DNA of 64,000 bases from contig NZ_CP018047.1 of assembly GCF_002009175.1 (NCBI RefSeq), positions 6,510,001 to 6,574,000 on the forward strand, in the 5' to 3' direction. Shown here in pieces: positions 32,062-40,465 of the stretch. Positions within the stretch are counted from its first letter, which is position 1. The number at the start of each line of letters is the position of its first letter. The position numbers and the translations under genes are program-made. Below the pieces are notes generated by a model that was not told the DNA's origin, searched no databases, and saw only the letters and a list, made by a program, of their open reading frames with translations. Source of the DNA: Streptomyces niveus (GTDB lineage Bacteria > Actinomycetota > Actinomycetes > Streptomycetales > Streptomycetaceae).

Positions 32062-33276
32062 CTACACGTACTTCTTCAACTCACGGCGTGCCAGCGACCG
32101 TTGGTGCACCTCGTCCGGCCCGTCGGCCAGCCGCAGCGTCCGCGCGGCGGCCCACAGCTCCGCCAGCGGGAAGTCCTGGCTGACCCCGCCCGCGCCGTGC
32201 AACTGCACCGCGCTGTCGATGATGTCGACCACGGCGCGCGGCGTCGCGATCTTGATGGCCTGGATCTCCGTGTGCGCGCCGCGGTTGCCGACCGTGTCCA
32301 TCAGCCAGGCGGTCTTGAGCACCAGCAGCCGCAACTGCTCGACGCTCACCCGCGCGTCGGCGATCCAGTTCTGGACCACGCCCTGCTGGGCGATGGGCTT
32401 GCCGAAGGCCGTACGGGACACGGCCCGCCGGCACATCAGCTCGATGGCGCGCTCGGCCATGCCGATCAGCCGCATGCAGTGGTGGATCCGGCCGGGGCCG
32501 AGCCGGGCCTGGGCGATGGCGAAGCCGCCGCCCTCCTCGCCGATGAGACTGGCCGCCGGTACGCGGACGTCGGAGAAGACCACCTCGGCGTGGCCGCCGT
32601 GGTAGTGGTCCTCGTAGCCGTACACGCTCATCGCGCGCTCGACCGTGAGACCGGGGGTGTCGCGCGGGACGAGGATCATCGACTGCTGGCGGCGGGTGTC
32701 GGCGCCGTCCGGGTCGGTCTTGCCCATCACGATGAAGATCCGGCAGTCCGGGTTCATCGCCCCGGAGATGTACCACTTGCGGCCGTTGATCACATAGTCG
32801 TCGCCGTCGCGGTCGATCCGGGTCCGGATGTTCGTCGCGTCGGACGAGGCGACCTCCGGCTCGGTCATCGCGAACGCCGAGCGGATCTCACCGGCGAGCA
32901 GCGGCTCCAGCCAGCGCTTCTTCTGCTCGGCGCTGCCGAACTGGGCCAGGACCTCCATGTTTCCGGTGTCGGGCGCCGCGCAGTTGAGCGCCGTCGGGGC
33001 CAACTGCGGGCTGCGGCCGGTGATTTCGGCGAGCGGCGCGTACTGGAGATTGGTGAGCCCGGCGCCGTGCTCCGCGTCGGGGAGGAACAGATTCCACAGC
33101 CCCCGCTTACGGGCCTCGGCCTTCAGCTCGTCCACGATCGGCGGGGTGTCCCACGGGTCGGCGAGCCGGGCCCGCTGTTCGTGCGCGATCGCCTCGGCGG
33201 GACGGATGTGCTCGTCCATGAAGGCCAGCAGCTCGGTGCGGAGTTCCTCGGTGCGGGCGTCGAATGCGAAGTCCAT
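32062..33276 (-). CDS. Acyl-CoA dehydrogenase, ACAD10/11-like
   Basis: A 404-residue flavoprotein. FAD and substrate segments are FAMTEPEVASSDATNI, NGRKWYISGAMNPDCRIFIV, GPGRIHHCMRLIGMAERAIE and AVQLHGAGGVSQDFPLAELW. The ending RTLRLADGPDEVHQRSLARR is typical of the long-chain ACAD10/11 group. It is the second gene behind an APH-type phosphotransferase with an 8-bp gap. In that group the dehydrogenase works together with the kinase domain on 4-hydroxyacyl-CoA by loss of phosphate. A simple beta-oxidation dehydrogenase is the alternative. Confidence 0.92.
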   Translation of the reverse strand: MDFAFDARTEELRTELLAFMDEHIRPAEAIAHEQRARLADPWDTPPIVDELKAEARKRGLWNLFLPDAEHGAGLTNLQYAPLAEITGRSPQLAPTALNCAAPDTGNMEVLAQFGSAEQKKRWLEPLLAGEIRSAFAMTEPEVASSDATNIRTRIDRDGDDYVINGRKWYISGAMNPDCRIFIVMGKTDPDGADTRRQQSMILVPRDTPGLTVERAMSVYGYEDHYHGGHAEVVFSDVRVPAASLIGEEGGGFAIAQARLGPGRIHHCMRLIGMAERAIELMCRRAVSRTAFGKPIAQQGVVQNWIADARVSVEQLRLLVLKTAWLMDTVGNRGAHTEIQAIKIATPRAVVDIIDSAVQLHGAGGVSQDFPLAELWAAARTLRLADGPDEVHQRSLARRELKKYV

Positions 33277-33284
33277 GGGTCCGG

Positions 33285-34307
33285 TCAGCCTTCCTGCAGG
33301 GTGGTGAGGCCGTGCTCGATGAAGACGGGGACGAGATCCCCGATGCGCTCGAAACCGCCGCCGACCGTCTGGCCCAGCGTGTAGCGGTAGTGGATGCCTT
33401 CGAGGATCACCGCGAGCTTGAACCAGGCGAAGGCCGTGTACCAGGCGATCGCCGAGGTGTCGCGGCCGGACCCGGCGGCGTAGCGCTCGATCAGCTCGGC
33501 CGGGGCCGGATGACCGGCCGCGCCGGCGGTCGTACTGATCGGTGAGCCCGTGATCTCCAGCGGCGCGCTGTACATCACCAGCAGACCGAGGTCCGTCAGC
33601 GGATCGCCGAGTGTGGACATCTCCCAGTCCAGCACGGCCTTGATGCGGTCGTCGTCGCCGATCAGGACATTGTCGAGCCGGTAGTCGCCGTGGATGACGG
33701 TGGGCGCGGGGGAGTGGGGCAGGGAGCGTCCGAGCGCCGCGTGCAGCTCGTCGACACCGGCCAGGTCGCGATTGCGTGAGGCGTCCAACTGCTTTCCCCA
33801 GCGGCGCAGTTGGCGGTCGAGGAAGCCCTCGGGGCGGCCGAAGTCGGCGAGCCCCACCGCGGCGGGGTCGACCGCGTGCAGTTCGACGAGGGTGTCGACG
33901 AGACCGAGGAGCGCGGCACGGGTCCGCTCGGGGCCGAGCGGGGCGAGCTGTTCGGCCGTACGGTACGGGGTCCCCGTCACGTACTCCATGACGTAGAACG
34001 GCGCCCCGAGCACCTCCGGGTCCTCGCAGAGCAGCAGCGGTGCGGGCACCGGAACGGCCGTCGGGTGCAGCGCGCTGATCACCCTGAACTCACGCTTCAT
34101 GTCGTGCGCCGTGGCCAGCACATGGCCGAGCGGGGGCCGGCGGACCACCCAGTCGTGCGTGCCGTCGGTGACCGCGTACGTCAGGTTCGACCGGCCGCCC
34201 TCGATCAGCCGGGCGCTCAGCGGTCCCTCCACCAGACCGGGGCGGTCGCGGTCGAGACGGCCGCGCAGCTTCTCCGGGTCGAGTCCGGGCGGAGGACTGG
34301 CGCTCAT
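33285..34307 (-). CDS. APH-family phosphotransferase (ACAD11/LvaA-like kinase)
   Basis: A 340-residue kinase-fold protein. The nucleotide region includes LIEGGRSNLTYAVTDG and DWVVRRPPLGHVLATAHDM. The catalytic loop is VIHGDYRLDNVLIG, and the metal-binding DWE is in AVLDWEMSTLGDPLTDLG. ATG at 34307 has GGAGG at the ideal distance. It precedes the acyl-CoA dehydrogenase in one operon. In human ACAD10/11 and in the Pseudomonas levulinate pathway, such a kinase phosphorylates the 4-hydroxyl of an acyl-CoA. That role is inferred here from context. An operator lies 54 bp upstream. Confidence 0.88.
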   Translation of the reverse strand: MSASPPPGLDPEKLRGRLDRDRPGLVEGPLSARLIEGGRSNLTYAVTDGTHDWVVRRPPLGHVLATAHDMKREFRVISALHPTAVPVPAPLLLCEDPEVLGAPFYVMEYVTGTPYRTAEQLAPLGPERTRAALLGLVDTLVELHAVDPAAVGLADFGRPEGFLDRQLRRWGKQLDASRNRDLAGVDELHAALGRSLPHSPAPTVIHGDYRLDNVLIGDDDRIKAVLDWEMSTLGDPLTDLGLLVMYSAPLEITGSPISTTAGAAGHPAPAELIERYAAGSGRDTSAIAWYTAFAWFKLAVILEGIHYRYTLGQTVGGGFERIGDLVPVFIEHGLTTLQEG

Positions 34308-34360
34308 CGGTGGTACCTCCATGGCGGCGGGGCGGCGGGGGGATGTCTTCGCCGTTAATG

Positions 34361-34378
34361 ATGCCGACCAGTCGGTAT
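34361..34378. promoter_or_regulatory. Operator B of the 4-hydroxyacid-type module
   Basis: ATGCCGAC-CA-GTCGGTAT: eight-base arms with one mismatch. On the minus strand it reads ATACCGACTGGTCGG, sharing 12 consecutive bases with the site at 30453. It precedes the phosphotransferase start by about 54 bp. Confidence 0.65.
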
Positions 34379-34479
34379 GCCGTCCAGTGCGTGGCGGGAA
34401 ACCGCCGAAGGGTGGGACGGTGGGCGGGTGCGCCGGGTCCGTGACCGGACCCGGCGATGTCCCGGCGATCCGTCCGGCG

Positions 34480-34776
34480 TCAGTGGTCGTCCCAGTGCCC
34501 GTCGTGGGCGGCGTGACGGTGGCCGTCGTGGACGTAGTCCTTGTGGTCGCCGTGCGCGACGGCGGGGTGCCCGCAGCCCTCGCCGTGCCGGTGGGGGTGG
34601 TTGTCGTGGGTGACATGGGCGACGGGCTCGCACTCGTCCCAGTGCTCGGCGTGCTTCCGGTGCAGATGGCCGTCATGGGCGTAGTCGACATGGTCGCCGT
34701 GCCGCACCTCGGTGTGGCCGCAGGTCGGTCCGTGGGTGTGCTCGTGCGTCGGGTGTTCCTGGTGAATGGCGGTCAT
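34480..34776 (-). CDS. Histidine-rich protein with two tandem copies, probable metal binding
   Basis: 98 residues of which 27 are histidine. Two copies of one unit, about 49 residues apart, are visible: CGHTEVRHGDHVDYAHDGH near 19-37 and CGHPAVAHGDHKDYVHDGH near 68-86, each followed by an H-rich segment ending in HW-D. Each copy has one conserved cysteine at its start. Similar short proteins in Streptomyces carry the doubtful label zinc transporter permease, but there is no membrane segment. It more likely stores or buffers zinc, nickel or copper. ATG at 34776 is the start. No Zur-like box was seen upstream. Confidence 0.75.
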   Translation of the reverse strand: MTAIHQEHPTHEHTHGPTCGHTEVRHGDHVDYAHDGHLHRKHAEHWDECEPVAHVTHDNHPHRHGEGCGHPAVAHGDHKDYVHDGHRHAAHDGHWDDH

Positions 34777-34920
34777 GATGTGCACCTTTTGTTGGCATAT
34801 GGAGTGGTTTGCGGAACCGGACGGGACGCTACCAGCCCCGTCCGTCATGGCCGGTAGGTCCGGTTCCGCGTCCCGAAAATCGAATGACCGCACGGGGCGG
34901 GCGGTGCTCAACTGGGACGC

Positions 34921-35880
34921 ATGACCGCCGAAACCGCGCCTCCGCCCATGCCCTACCGCTGGTCGCTGTCCGCGTTCGGCGGCGGCCGGCCCGACCAACT
35001 CGGCACACTCCCCGCACCGCGGGACCAGAGCCCGCCGAGCGAGCTGGTCCTCGCCGAGCTGACCGCCGTCACCGCCAAGGTCCTCGCCCGCTCCGACGGC
35101 GCCGACCTCTGCTTCCTCGGCCGGTCGCTCGACTCCATGTACGACCTGCTGACCGGCGCGCTGGAACACTCGCCGTGGGACGGCCGGTTGCTGCGGCTGC
35201 CGGTGTCCTGCACGGCCGACGACCACTGGAGCCCGGCCGCCGCCCGCCGTTTCCGCGAGCACCTCGCCGCCGTGGGCCTTGAGCCGTACGCGCTGGCCCG
35301 TCGCAAGCGCCCGATCGCCCTGGTCGACGTCGTGGCGTGGGGGCGCAGTTACGGCATCCTCCACCGGCACCTGGCCACCTGGATCGAGGAGAGCCGCGAA
35401 CCGTGGGCGGTCATCCGCCGCAAACTCCGCTACATCGGGGTGACTTCGCGCTGCCGCAGCAGCCCCAACACCCGGCGCTGGCAGCAGGATCCCGAGAACG
35501 ACTGGGTGCGGACCCTGCCCGCCGGGCAGGTGACCAACGTGTCGCTCGACCACCGTGTGTGGTCGCATCTGGCGAACGACCAGCCGAAGGTCAACGAATC
35601 GTTCCCGCACTGGAACTGGTTCGACGAGCCGTCGACACTGACGCCCCGTCACCACCGGGTCGCCCACGCGCTGGCCGAGGCCCGGTACTTCACCGACGCG
35701 GGCCGCGACACCGCCGTACGCGAGGAACTGATCCGGCTGATGGCCCGTGAGCCGGGCTTCGCGGGACGGGAACAGCGCAGGATCGCCCTGGCGCTCCGTA
35801 CGAGGGCAACCTCCCGCACAGGCTCCGGCACCCGCCCCCGCACGGGCACGCGCGCCCGCTACAAGACGGGCAACCGCTAG
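34921..35880 (+). CDS. Hypothetical protein, faint phosphoribosyltransferase-like features
   Basis: A 319-residue protein that I do not recognise. GADLCFLGRSLDSMYDLLTG near residue 60 and PIALVDVVAWGRSYGILHRH near 140 have the strand-loop-helix look of a Rossmann-like PRTase fold, with D-V-V-A-W-G-R-S in place of the usual D-D-x-x-x-T-G. The middle holds several tryptophans and histidines (SFPHWNWFDEPSTLTPRHHR). The C-terminal 30 residues are Arg/Thr/Gly rich and probably disordered. It stands alone beside the histidine-rich gene, divergent from it. Function unknown. Confidence 0.6.
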   Translation: MTAETAPPPMPYRWSLSAFGGGRPDQLGTLPAPRDQSPPSELVLAELTAVTAKVLARSDGADLCFLGRSLDSMYDLLTGALEHSPWDGRLLRLPVSCTADDHWSPAAARRFREHLAAVGLEPYALARRKRPIALVDVVAWGRSYGILHRHLATWIEESREPWAVIRRKLRYIGVTSRCRSSPNTRRWQQDPENDWVRTLPAGQVTNVSLDHRVWSHLANDQPKVNESFPHWNWFDEPSTLTPRHHRVAHALAEARYFTDAGRDTAVREELIRLMAREPGFAGREQRRIALALRTRATSRTGSGTRPRTGTRARYKTGNR

Positions 35881-36075
35881 ACCACGGTGCAGACCGGCGC
35901 GGTCGCGACGAATGCCTTGGAACCGCGCCTTCACCGGGGCCGCGACCCCGAGCGCCGCGGCTGCACCGAACGCTACGGCTCCGGTGATCCGCAATCGTCA
36001 TCCCACGGGGGACACCCGCGCGTAGCTCGCACGGAGGACAGACCCCCCACCAGGGGGTCCCGCGCCGGTGTCCGC

Positions 36076-36399
36076 TCAGAGCACGGTCGCGCCGAACGCC
36101 GCCAGGCAGATCACACAGACCACCGCGGCGACCCCCGCGCGCACCGGCAGCGCACGCGGGCGCGCCGTGTCCAGTGCCACGATCCGCCGGTGCGCCACCC
36201 AGAGGAACGCCAGCCACACCAGCGCGCCCAGCGCCGCCGCGACCACACCCACGACCGTCACGTCGTCCCGGACGACCTGTCTGCCCGCGAGCACCGCCAC
36301 GACCGTGTACGTCAGGGTCGTACGCCGCCAGGCCAGCCGGGTCCGCTCCGGCTGGAGGCCGGGGTCCCGCGCGGACCCGGACCCGGGCGGGCCGCCCAT
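36076..36399 (-). CDS. DUF202 family small membrane protein
   Basis: A 107-residue protein with LQPERTRLAWRRTTLTYTVV, the R-T-x-L-A-W-x-R-T opening of DUF202, then three hydrophobic segments (VVAVLAGRQVV, VVGVVAAALGALVWLAFLWV, VAAVVCVICLAAFGATV). The ATG at 36399 shares a base with the stop codon of the related upstream gene. The two DUF202 proteins probably work together in the membrane; no function is established. Confidence 0.8.
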   Translation of the reverse strand: MGGPPGSGSARDPGLQPERTRLAWRRTTLTYTVVAVLAGRQVVRDDVTVVGVVAAALGALVWLAFLWVAHRRIVALDTARPRALPVRAGVAAVVCVICLAAFGATVL

Positions 36400-36791
36400 C
36401 AGCCGGACCGGTCGATCAACACCACGACCAGCATGATCACGGCGACGGCGGCGACCGACAGACCCAGCAGCGTCGGGAACGGTGTCACCGGCAGATCCTC
36501 GCCCCGGCGCATCGCCCGCTCGCTGCGCACCCATTGGCTGATCGCCCGCAGCGCGCTGAGCGCGCCGATGGCGAAGAGGACCACGGCCAGCCCCACGCGG
36601 ACACCCCAGCGCAGGTCGGGCAGGAACTGGTCCACCGCGAATCCGCCGCCCACCAGGGCGAGCGCGGTCCGGATCCAGGCGAGGAACGTGCGTTCGTTGG
36701 CGAGCGAGAAGCGGTAGTCGGGGGTCGTTCCCTCGTCACTGATCCGCCGGGGCGCGAACCACAGACGCAGGTTCCGTACGAAGTCGATCAC
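36399..36791 (-). CDS. YidH family DUF202 membrane protein
   Basis: About 130 residues. The conserved element FSLANERTFLAWIRTALALV is followed by three hydrophobic segments, the last being LLGLSVAAVAVIMLVVVLI. GTG at 36791 (VIDFVRNLR) is placed about nine bases behind AAGGTG; GTG at 36800 is also possible. It forms a two-gene operon with the smaller DUF202 gene. The pair is a fixed arrangement in many actinobacteria, which suggests a hetero-oligomer. Confidence 0.82.
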   Translation of the reverse strand: MIDFVRNLRLWFAPRRISDEGTTPDYRFSLANERTFLAWIRTALALVGGGFAVDQFLPDLRWGVRVGLAVVLFAIGALSALRAISQWVRSERAMRRGEDLPVTPFPTLLGLSVAAVAVIMLVVVLIDRSG

Positions 36792-36836
36792 CCGTCGCAC
36801 CTTACGGCCCGGCCCAGGAGACGGAGCCGGGCGCCG

Positions 36837-37367
36837 TCACGCGCGGGTCGCCCTGAGCCGTTCGTACGCCGCCAGGCCGTCCGGCGTCCACAGCCACCCG
36901 CCGTCCGCGGCGCTCCGCGCCAGCCGCCGGTCCAGCTCCTCCTCCGTGAGGAAGGCGTGCCAGTCGATCTCCTCCGCCTGCGGGGAGACCACCGGCGGGC
37001 AGCGGACCTCGTAGACGTGCGACCACCAGCCCTGCCCGCCGCCCCCGGGCTCGTACAGGAACGAGAACAGCGGTACGGGACGAGGCAGACCCGAGACGCC
37101 CAGCTCCTCCTCGGCCTCGCGCAGCGCCGCGTCGTCGTACGTCTCGCCCGCTCCGACGACTCCGCCCACGAACATGTCGTGGTGCGAGGGGAAGACGAGT
37201 TTGGTCGCGGTCCTGCGGTGGACGAAGACACGGTCGTCGGCGTCGCGCGCCAGGATGAAGGCGCAGCGGTGCCGCAGTCCCTTCGCGTACGCCTCGCCGC
37301 GCGTGGCCTGCCGGACGACACGGTCGTTCTCGTCCACGATGTCGAGGATTTCGTCAGCGGCGCTCAT
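36837..37367 (-). CDS. NUDIX hydrolase
   Basis: A 176-residue enzyme with a complete Nudix box, G-x5-E-x7-R-E-x2-E-E-x-G, seen in GVVGAGETYDDAALREAEEE. ILARDADDRVFVHRRTATK precedes it as the usual beta strands. The first residues (ILDIVDENDRVVRQATR) resemble the isopentenyl-diphosphate isomerase-like branch of Nudix proteins (YfcD type). The divergent partner is the FAD-dependent dehydrogenase at 37459. Substrate is not predictable. Confidence 0.92.
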   Translation of the reverse strand: MSAADEILDIVDENDRVVRQATRGEAYAKGLRHRCAFILARDADDRVFVHRRTATKLVFPSHHDMFVGGVVGAGETYDDAALREAEEELGVSGLPRPVPLFSFLYEPGGGGQGWWSHVYEVRCPPVVSPQAEEIDWHAFLTEEELDRRLARSAADGGWLWTPDGLAAYERLRATRA

Positions 37368-37458
37368 GGGGGACAGCCTGGCATGCCGAACGGTTGACTC
37401 GTTACCGGCCCGTACGGAAGATCGGACCACCTCAGTCGCCCCGAGAAGGTGGGAACCC

Positions 37459-39114
37459 ATGGCGTACGACGCTGATGTGATCGTGATCGGCGCGGGACTG
37501 GCGGGGCTGGTCGCCACCGCCGAACTCGTCGACGCCGGGCGTTCGGTCATCCTGCTCGACCAGGAGCCCGAGGCGTCCATCGGCGGACAGGCGCACTGGT
37601 CCTTCGGCGGGATGTTCCTCGTGGACTCTCCCGAGCAGCGGCGGCTGCGCGTCAAGGACAGCCATGAACTCGCGCTCCAGGACTGGCTCGGCACGGCCGG
37701 CTTCGACCGCGACGAGGACCACTGGCCGCGCAAGTGGGCCGAGGCGTACGTGGACTTCGCCGCCGGGGAGAAGCGCTCCTGGCTGCGCGAGCGGGGTGTG
37801 CGGTTCTTCCCGGTCGTCGGCTGGGCCGAGCGCGGCGGCTACGGGGCGCGCGGGCACGGCAACTCGGTGCCGCGCTTCCACATCACCTGGGGGACCGGCC
37901 CGGGAGTCGTCGAGCCGTTCGAGCGGAAGGTCCGCGAAGGCGTCGCCAAGGGGCTGGTGACGTTCCGTTTCCGGCACCGGGTCACCGGACTCGGCGCCAC
38001 GGCAGGCGCCGTCGACACCGTGACGGGTGAGGTACTGGAGCCGAGCGACGCCGAACGCGGCACGGCCAGCAGCCGCGTCACGGCCGGTGCGTTCGAACTG
38101 AGCGCGCAGGCGGTGATCGTGACGTCCGGCGGTATCGGCGGCAACCACGACCTCGTACGCGCCCAGTGGCCCGAACGCCTCGGCACCCCGCCCGAGAAGA
38201 TGCTCTCCGGCGTGCCCGCCCATGTCGACGGCCTGATGCTCGGCATCACCGAGGAGGCCGGCGCCCACCACATCAACCGCGACCGGATGTGGCACTACAC
38301 GGAGGGCATCGAGAACTGGAACCCGGTCTGGGCCGGGCACGGCATCCGTATCCTGCCCGGCCCCTCGTCGCTGTGGCTCGACGCCCGCGGCCGGCGGCTG
38401 CCGGTGCCGCTGTTCCCCGGATTCGACACCCTCGGCACGCTCGACCACATCATGCACTCGGGCCACGACCACACCTGGTTCGTCCTCAACCAGCGGGTCA
38501 TCGGCAAGGAGTTCGCGCTCTCGGGCTCCGAGCAGAACCCCGACCTGACGGGCAGGTCCGTCCGCGACGTGATCAACCGGGCGCGCCAGGACGTGCCGGG
38601 ACCGGTGAAGGCGTTCATGGACAACGGCGCGGACTTCGTCGTGGAGAAGGACCTGACCGCGCTCGTACGCGGCATGAACGCGCTCACCGCGGAACCGCTG
38701 ATCGACGAGGCCGAACTGCGTAGAGAGATCACCGCCCGCGACCGGGAGGTCGCGAACCCGTTCACCAAGGACCTACAGATGACGGCGGTCCGGGGAGCGC
38801 GCGCGTATCTGGGTGACAAGCTGATCCGTACGGTGGCGCCGCACCGCATCCTCGACCCCAAGGCCGGTCCGCTGATCGCCGTACGGCTGCACATCCTCAC
38901 CCGCAAGTCGCTCGGCGGCCTGGAGACCGACCTGTCGTCGCGCGTGCTGCGGCAGGACGGGACGCCGCTGGCCGGCGTGTACGCGGCGGGGGAGGCGGCC
39001 GGCTTCGGCGGGGGCGGCATGCACGGATACCGCTCGCTGGAGGGGACGTTCCTGGGCGGCTGCGTCTTCTCGGGCCGGGCGGCGGGCCGGGCGGCGGCGA
39101 AGGCGGTGGGCTGA
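37459..39114 (+). CDS. FAD-binding dehydrogenase, 3-ketosteroid dehydrogenase/fumarate reductase-like
   Basis: A 551-residue flavoenzyme. The N-terminal dinucleotide site is DVIVIGAGLAGLVATAELVD, followed by SIGGQAHWSFGGMF. The FAD-contacting C-terminal segment AGEAAGFGGGGMHGYRSLEG is typical of this subfamily, usually annotated only as FAD-binding dehydrogenase. It may dehydrogenate an unsaturated ring or carry out the reverse. A possible promoter has minus-35 TTGACT at 37394-37399. A short direct repeat follows the stop codon. The physiological substrate is not known. Confidence 0.9.
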   Translation: MAYDADVIVIGAGLAGLVATAELVDAGRSVILLDQEPEASIGGQAHWSFGGMFLVDSPEQRRLRVKDSHELALQDWLGTAGFDRDEDHWPRKWAEAYVDFAAGEKRSWLRERGVRFFPVVGWAERGGYGARGHGNSVPRFHITWGTGPGVVEPFERKVREGVAKGLVTFRFRHRVTGLGATAGAVDTVTGEVLEPSDAERGTASSRVTAGAFELSAQAVIVTSGGIGGNHDLVRAQWPERLGTPPEKMLSGVPAHVDGLMLGITEEAGAHHINRDRMWHYTEGIENWNPVWAGHGIRILPGPSSLWLDARGRRLPVPLFPGFDTLGTLDHIMHSGHDHTWFVLNQRVIGKEFALSGSEQNPDLTGRSVRDVINRARQDVPGPVKAFMDNGADFVVEKDLTALVRGMNALTAEPLIDEAELRREITARDREVANPFTKDLQMTAVRGARAYLGDKLIRTVAPHRILDPKAGPLIAVRLHILTRKSLGGLETDLSSRVLRQDGTPLAGVYAAGEAAGFGGGGMHGYRSLEGTFLGGCVFSGRAAGRAAAKAVG

Positions 39115-39127
39115 GGCGGTTGGCCGG

Positions 39128-39162
39128 GGCGCGGGTGGTGGGCCGAGGCGCGGGTGGTGGGC
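39128..39162. repeat. Two copies of a 16-bp G-rich direct repeat
   Basis: GGCGCGGGTGGTGGGC at 39128-39143 and again at 39147-39162, a 19-bp period. It lies in the convergent gap between the FAD dehydrogenase and the ASCH gene. Runs of G could form a quadruplex; a simple replication-slippage product is the plain explanation. Confidence 0.6.
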
Positions 39163-39217
39163 TGGTACGCGAGGGGTGCTGAGGCGGCGTAGGGCCACGG
39201 GCCATCAGGCCGCCGCG

Positions 39218-39652
39218 CTACAGGCGTTCCACGACCCGGAAGCGCTCCGCCACCACCAGCGTGCCGTCGTGGACCGTGAACGACGGGTCGCCCAGCGCCT
39301 CCCGCATCTCGGAGCTGTGCCAGAACGCCTCGTGGCCCGCGCGCCACGCCTCGACCGACTCGTACCCCTCGCCCTCGTCGAGCGCGTGCTGGAGATCGAC
39401 CTGCCCCAGCGGCAGCACCCGTACCTCCGTCAGCTCCGTCACGGCGACCTCACGACCCTGCGAGTCGATCAGCGCCGAGCGTTCACCGACCGGTGGCAGC
39501 TCCTCCTTCTCCGCCTCGTACTCGGCCAGCAGGCCCGTCGTCGAGACCTTCTCCCCACGCAGCACGGCGGCGACCAGCTGATCGCGCAGCGGCCCGGGGA
39601 AGGCGAGCAGAAAGGGCGGAAGGGGTTCGCGGTGCTCCTGGGGTTTCTCCAT
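39218..39652 (-). CDS. ASCH domain protein
   Basis: A 144-residue protein with the ASCH signature R-G-E-K-x-x-T-T-G in AAVLRGEKVSTTGLLAEYE, followed by GERSALIDSQGREVAVTELT and GYESVEAWRAGHEAFW. ASCH proteins bind RNA or hydrolyse modified cytidines (the N4-acetylcytidine amidohydrolases have this fold). The ATG at 39652 was chosen because homology begins within 20 residues. It converges with the FAD dehydrogenase gene. Confidence 0.88.
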   Translation of the reverse strand: MEKPQEHREPLPPFLLAFPGPLRDQLVAAVLRGEKVSTTGLLAEYEAEKEELPPVGERSALIDSQGREVAVTELTEVRVLPLGQVDLQHALDEGEGYESVEAWRAGHEAFWHSSEMREALGDPSFTVHDGTLVVAERFRVVERL

Positions 39653-39739
39653 GGGCGTCAGTCTGCCGGACTCTGACGAAACCATGACGGAATCCCGGCG
39701 CCCCTGGTTTCCGGGCCCCGGCGGTGTTCGAATCAGCGG

Positions 39740-40465
39740 GTGACCACTCCACAAGGCGACCAGGAGGGCACGCCCGTCGGGCGGCGCCTGGTCCTGTCCA
39801 TGCTCGGACTCGGCGCGGCGGGCGTCGTCACCGCGCCGTATCTCCAGCGGGGACTCGAAGCCTTCCTCGGCGCGGCGTCCGACCGCGACCCGACGGGGCT
39901 GACCGGGCTGCTGCCCAACGGGGGCGGGTTCCGCTACTACTCGGTGGCCACCTCCGTACCCCGCAAGGGCCCCGAGAACTACCGGCTGACGGTGGACGGG
40001 CTGGTCGACCGGCCCACCACCTACACGCTCGACGCCCTGCGGAAGCTGCCGCAGACCCGCATGGTCCGCGACGTGCAGTGCGTCACCGGCTGGCGTGTGC
40101 CGGACACTCCGTTCGAGGGCGTACGGCTGTCGCGGATCCTCGACGCGGCGGGGGTCCGGCCCGGCGCGAAGGCGATCCGCTTCACCTGCTTCGACGGCAC
40201 GTACACCGAGAGCCTGACGATGGAGCAGGCCAGGCGGCCCGACGTACTGGTGGCGCTCAAGATGCAGGACAAGCCGGTGGAGCACTCGCACGGCGGTCCG
40301 GTGCGGCTCTACGTGGCGCCCATGTACTTCTACAAGTCGGCGAAATGGCTCTCCGGGATCTCCGTCACCTCCGACGTCCGCCCCGGCTACTGGGAGGAGC
40401 GCGGCTATGACATCGACGCCTGGGTCGGGCGGTCCAACGGCCGCACCGACACCCCGACGGTCTGA
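39740..40465 (+). CDS. Sulfite oxidase-type molybdopterin-dependent oxidoreductase
   Basis: A 241-residue protein with a sulfite-oxidase fold and an N-terminal membrane anchor (RRLVLSMLGLGAAGVVTAPY) with an R-R that could be a twin-arginine signal. The molybdenum-binding cysteine is in VRDVQCVTGWRVPDTPFEGV. Later landmarks are HSHGGPVRLYVAPMYFYKSA and KWLSGI, typical of MsrP/YedY relatives. GTG at 39740 is the start. The 3' end overlaps the cytochrome b gene by 59 bp. The two probably form an extracytoplasmic reductase with a membrane electron donor, analogous to MsrPQ. Confidence 0.92.
   Translation: MTTPQGDQEGTPVGRRLVLSMLGLGAAGVVTAPYLQRGLEAFLGAASDRDPTGLTGLLPNGGGFRYYSVATSVPRKGPENYRLTVDGLVDRPTTYTLDALRKLPQTRMVRDVQCVTGWRVPDTPFEGVRLSRILDAAGVRPGAKAIRFTCFDGTYTESLTMEQARRPDVLVALKMQDKPVEHSHGGPVRLYVAPMYFYKSAKWLSGISVTSDVRPGYWEERGYDIDAWVGRSNGRTDTPTV

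Noticed and set aside
34777..34830. Zur box upstream of the histidine-rich gene
   Set aside because: The region was read for the T-G-n-n-A-A-T-G-A-T-T-n-n-C-A pattern of actinobacterial Zur sites and nothing close was seen.
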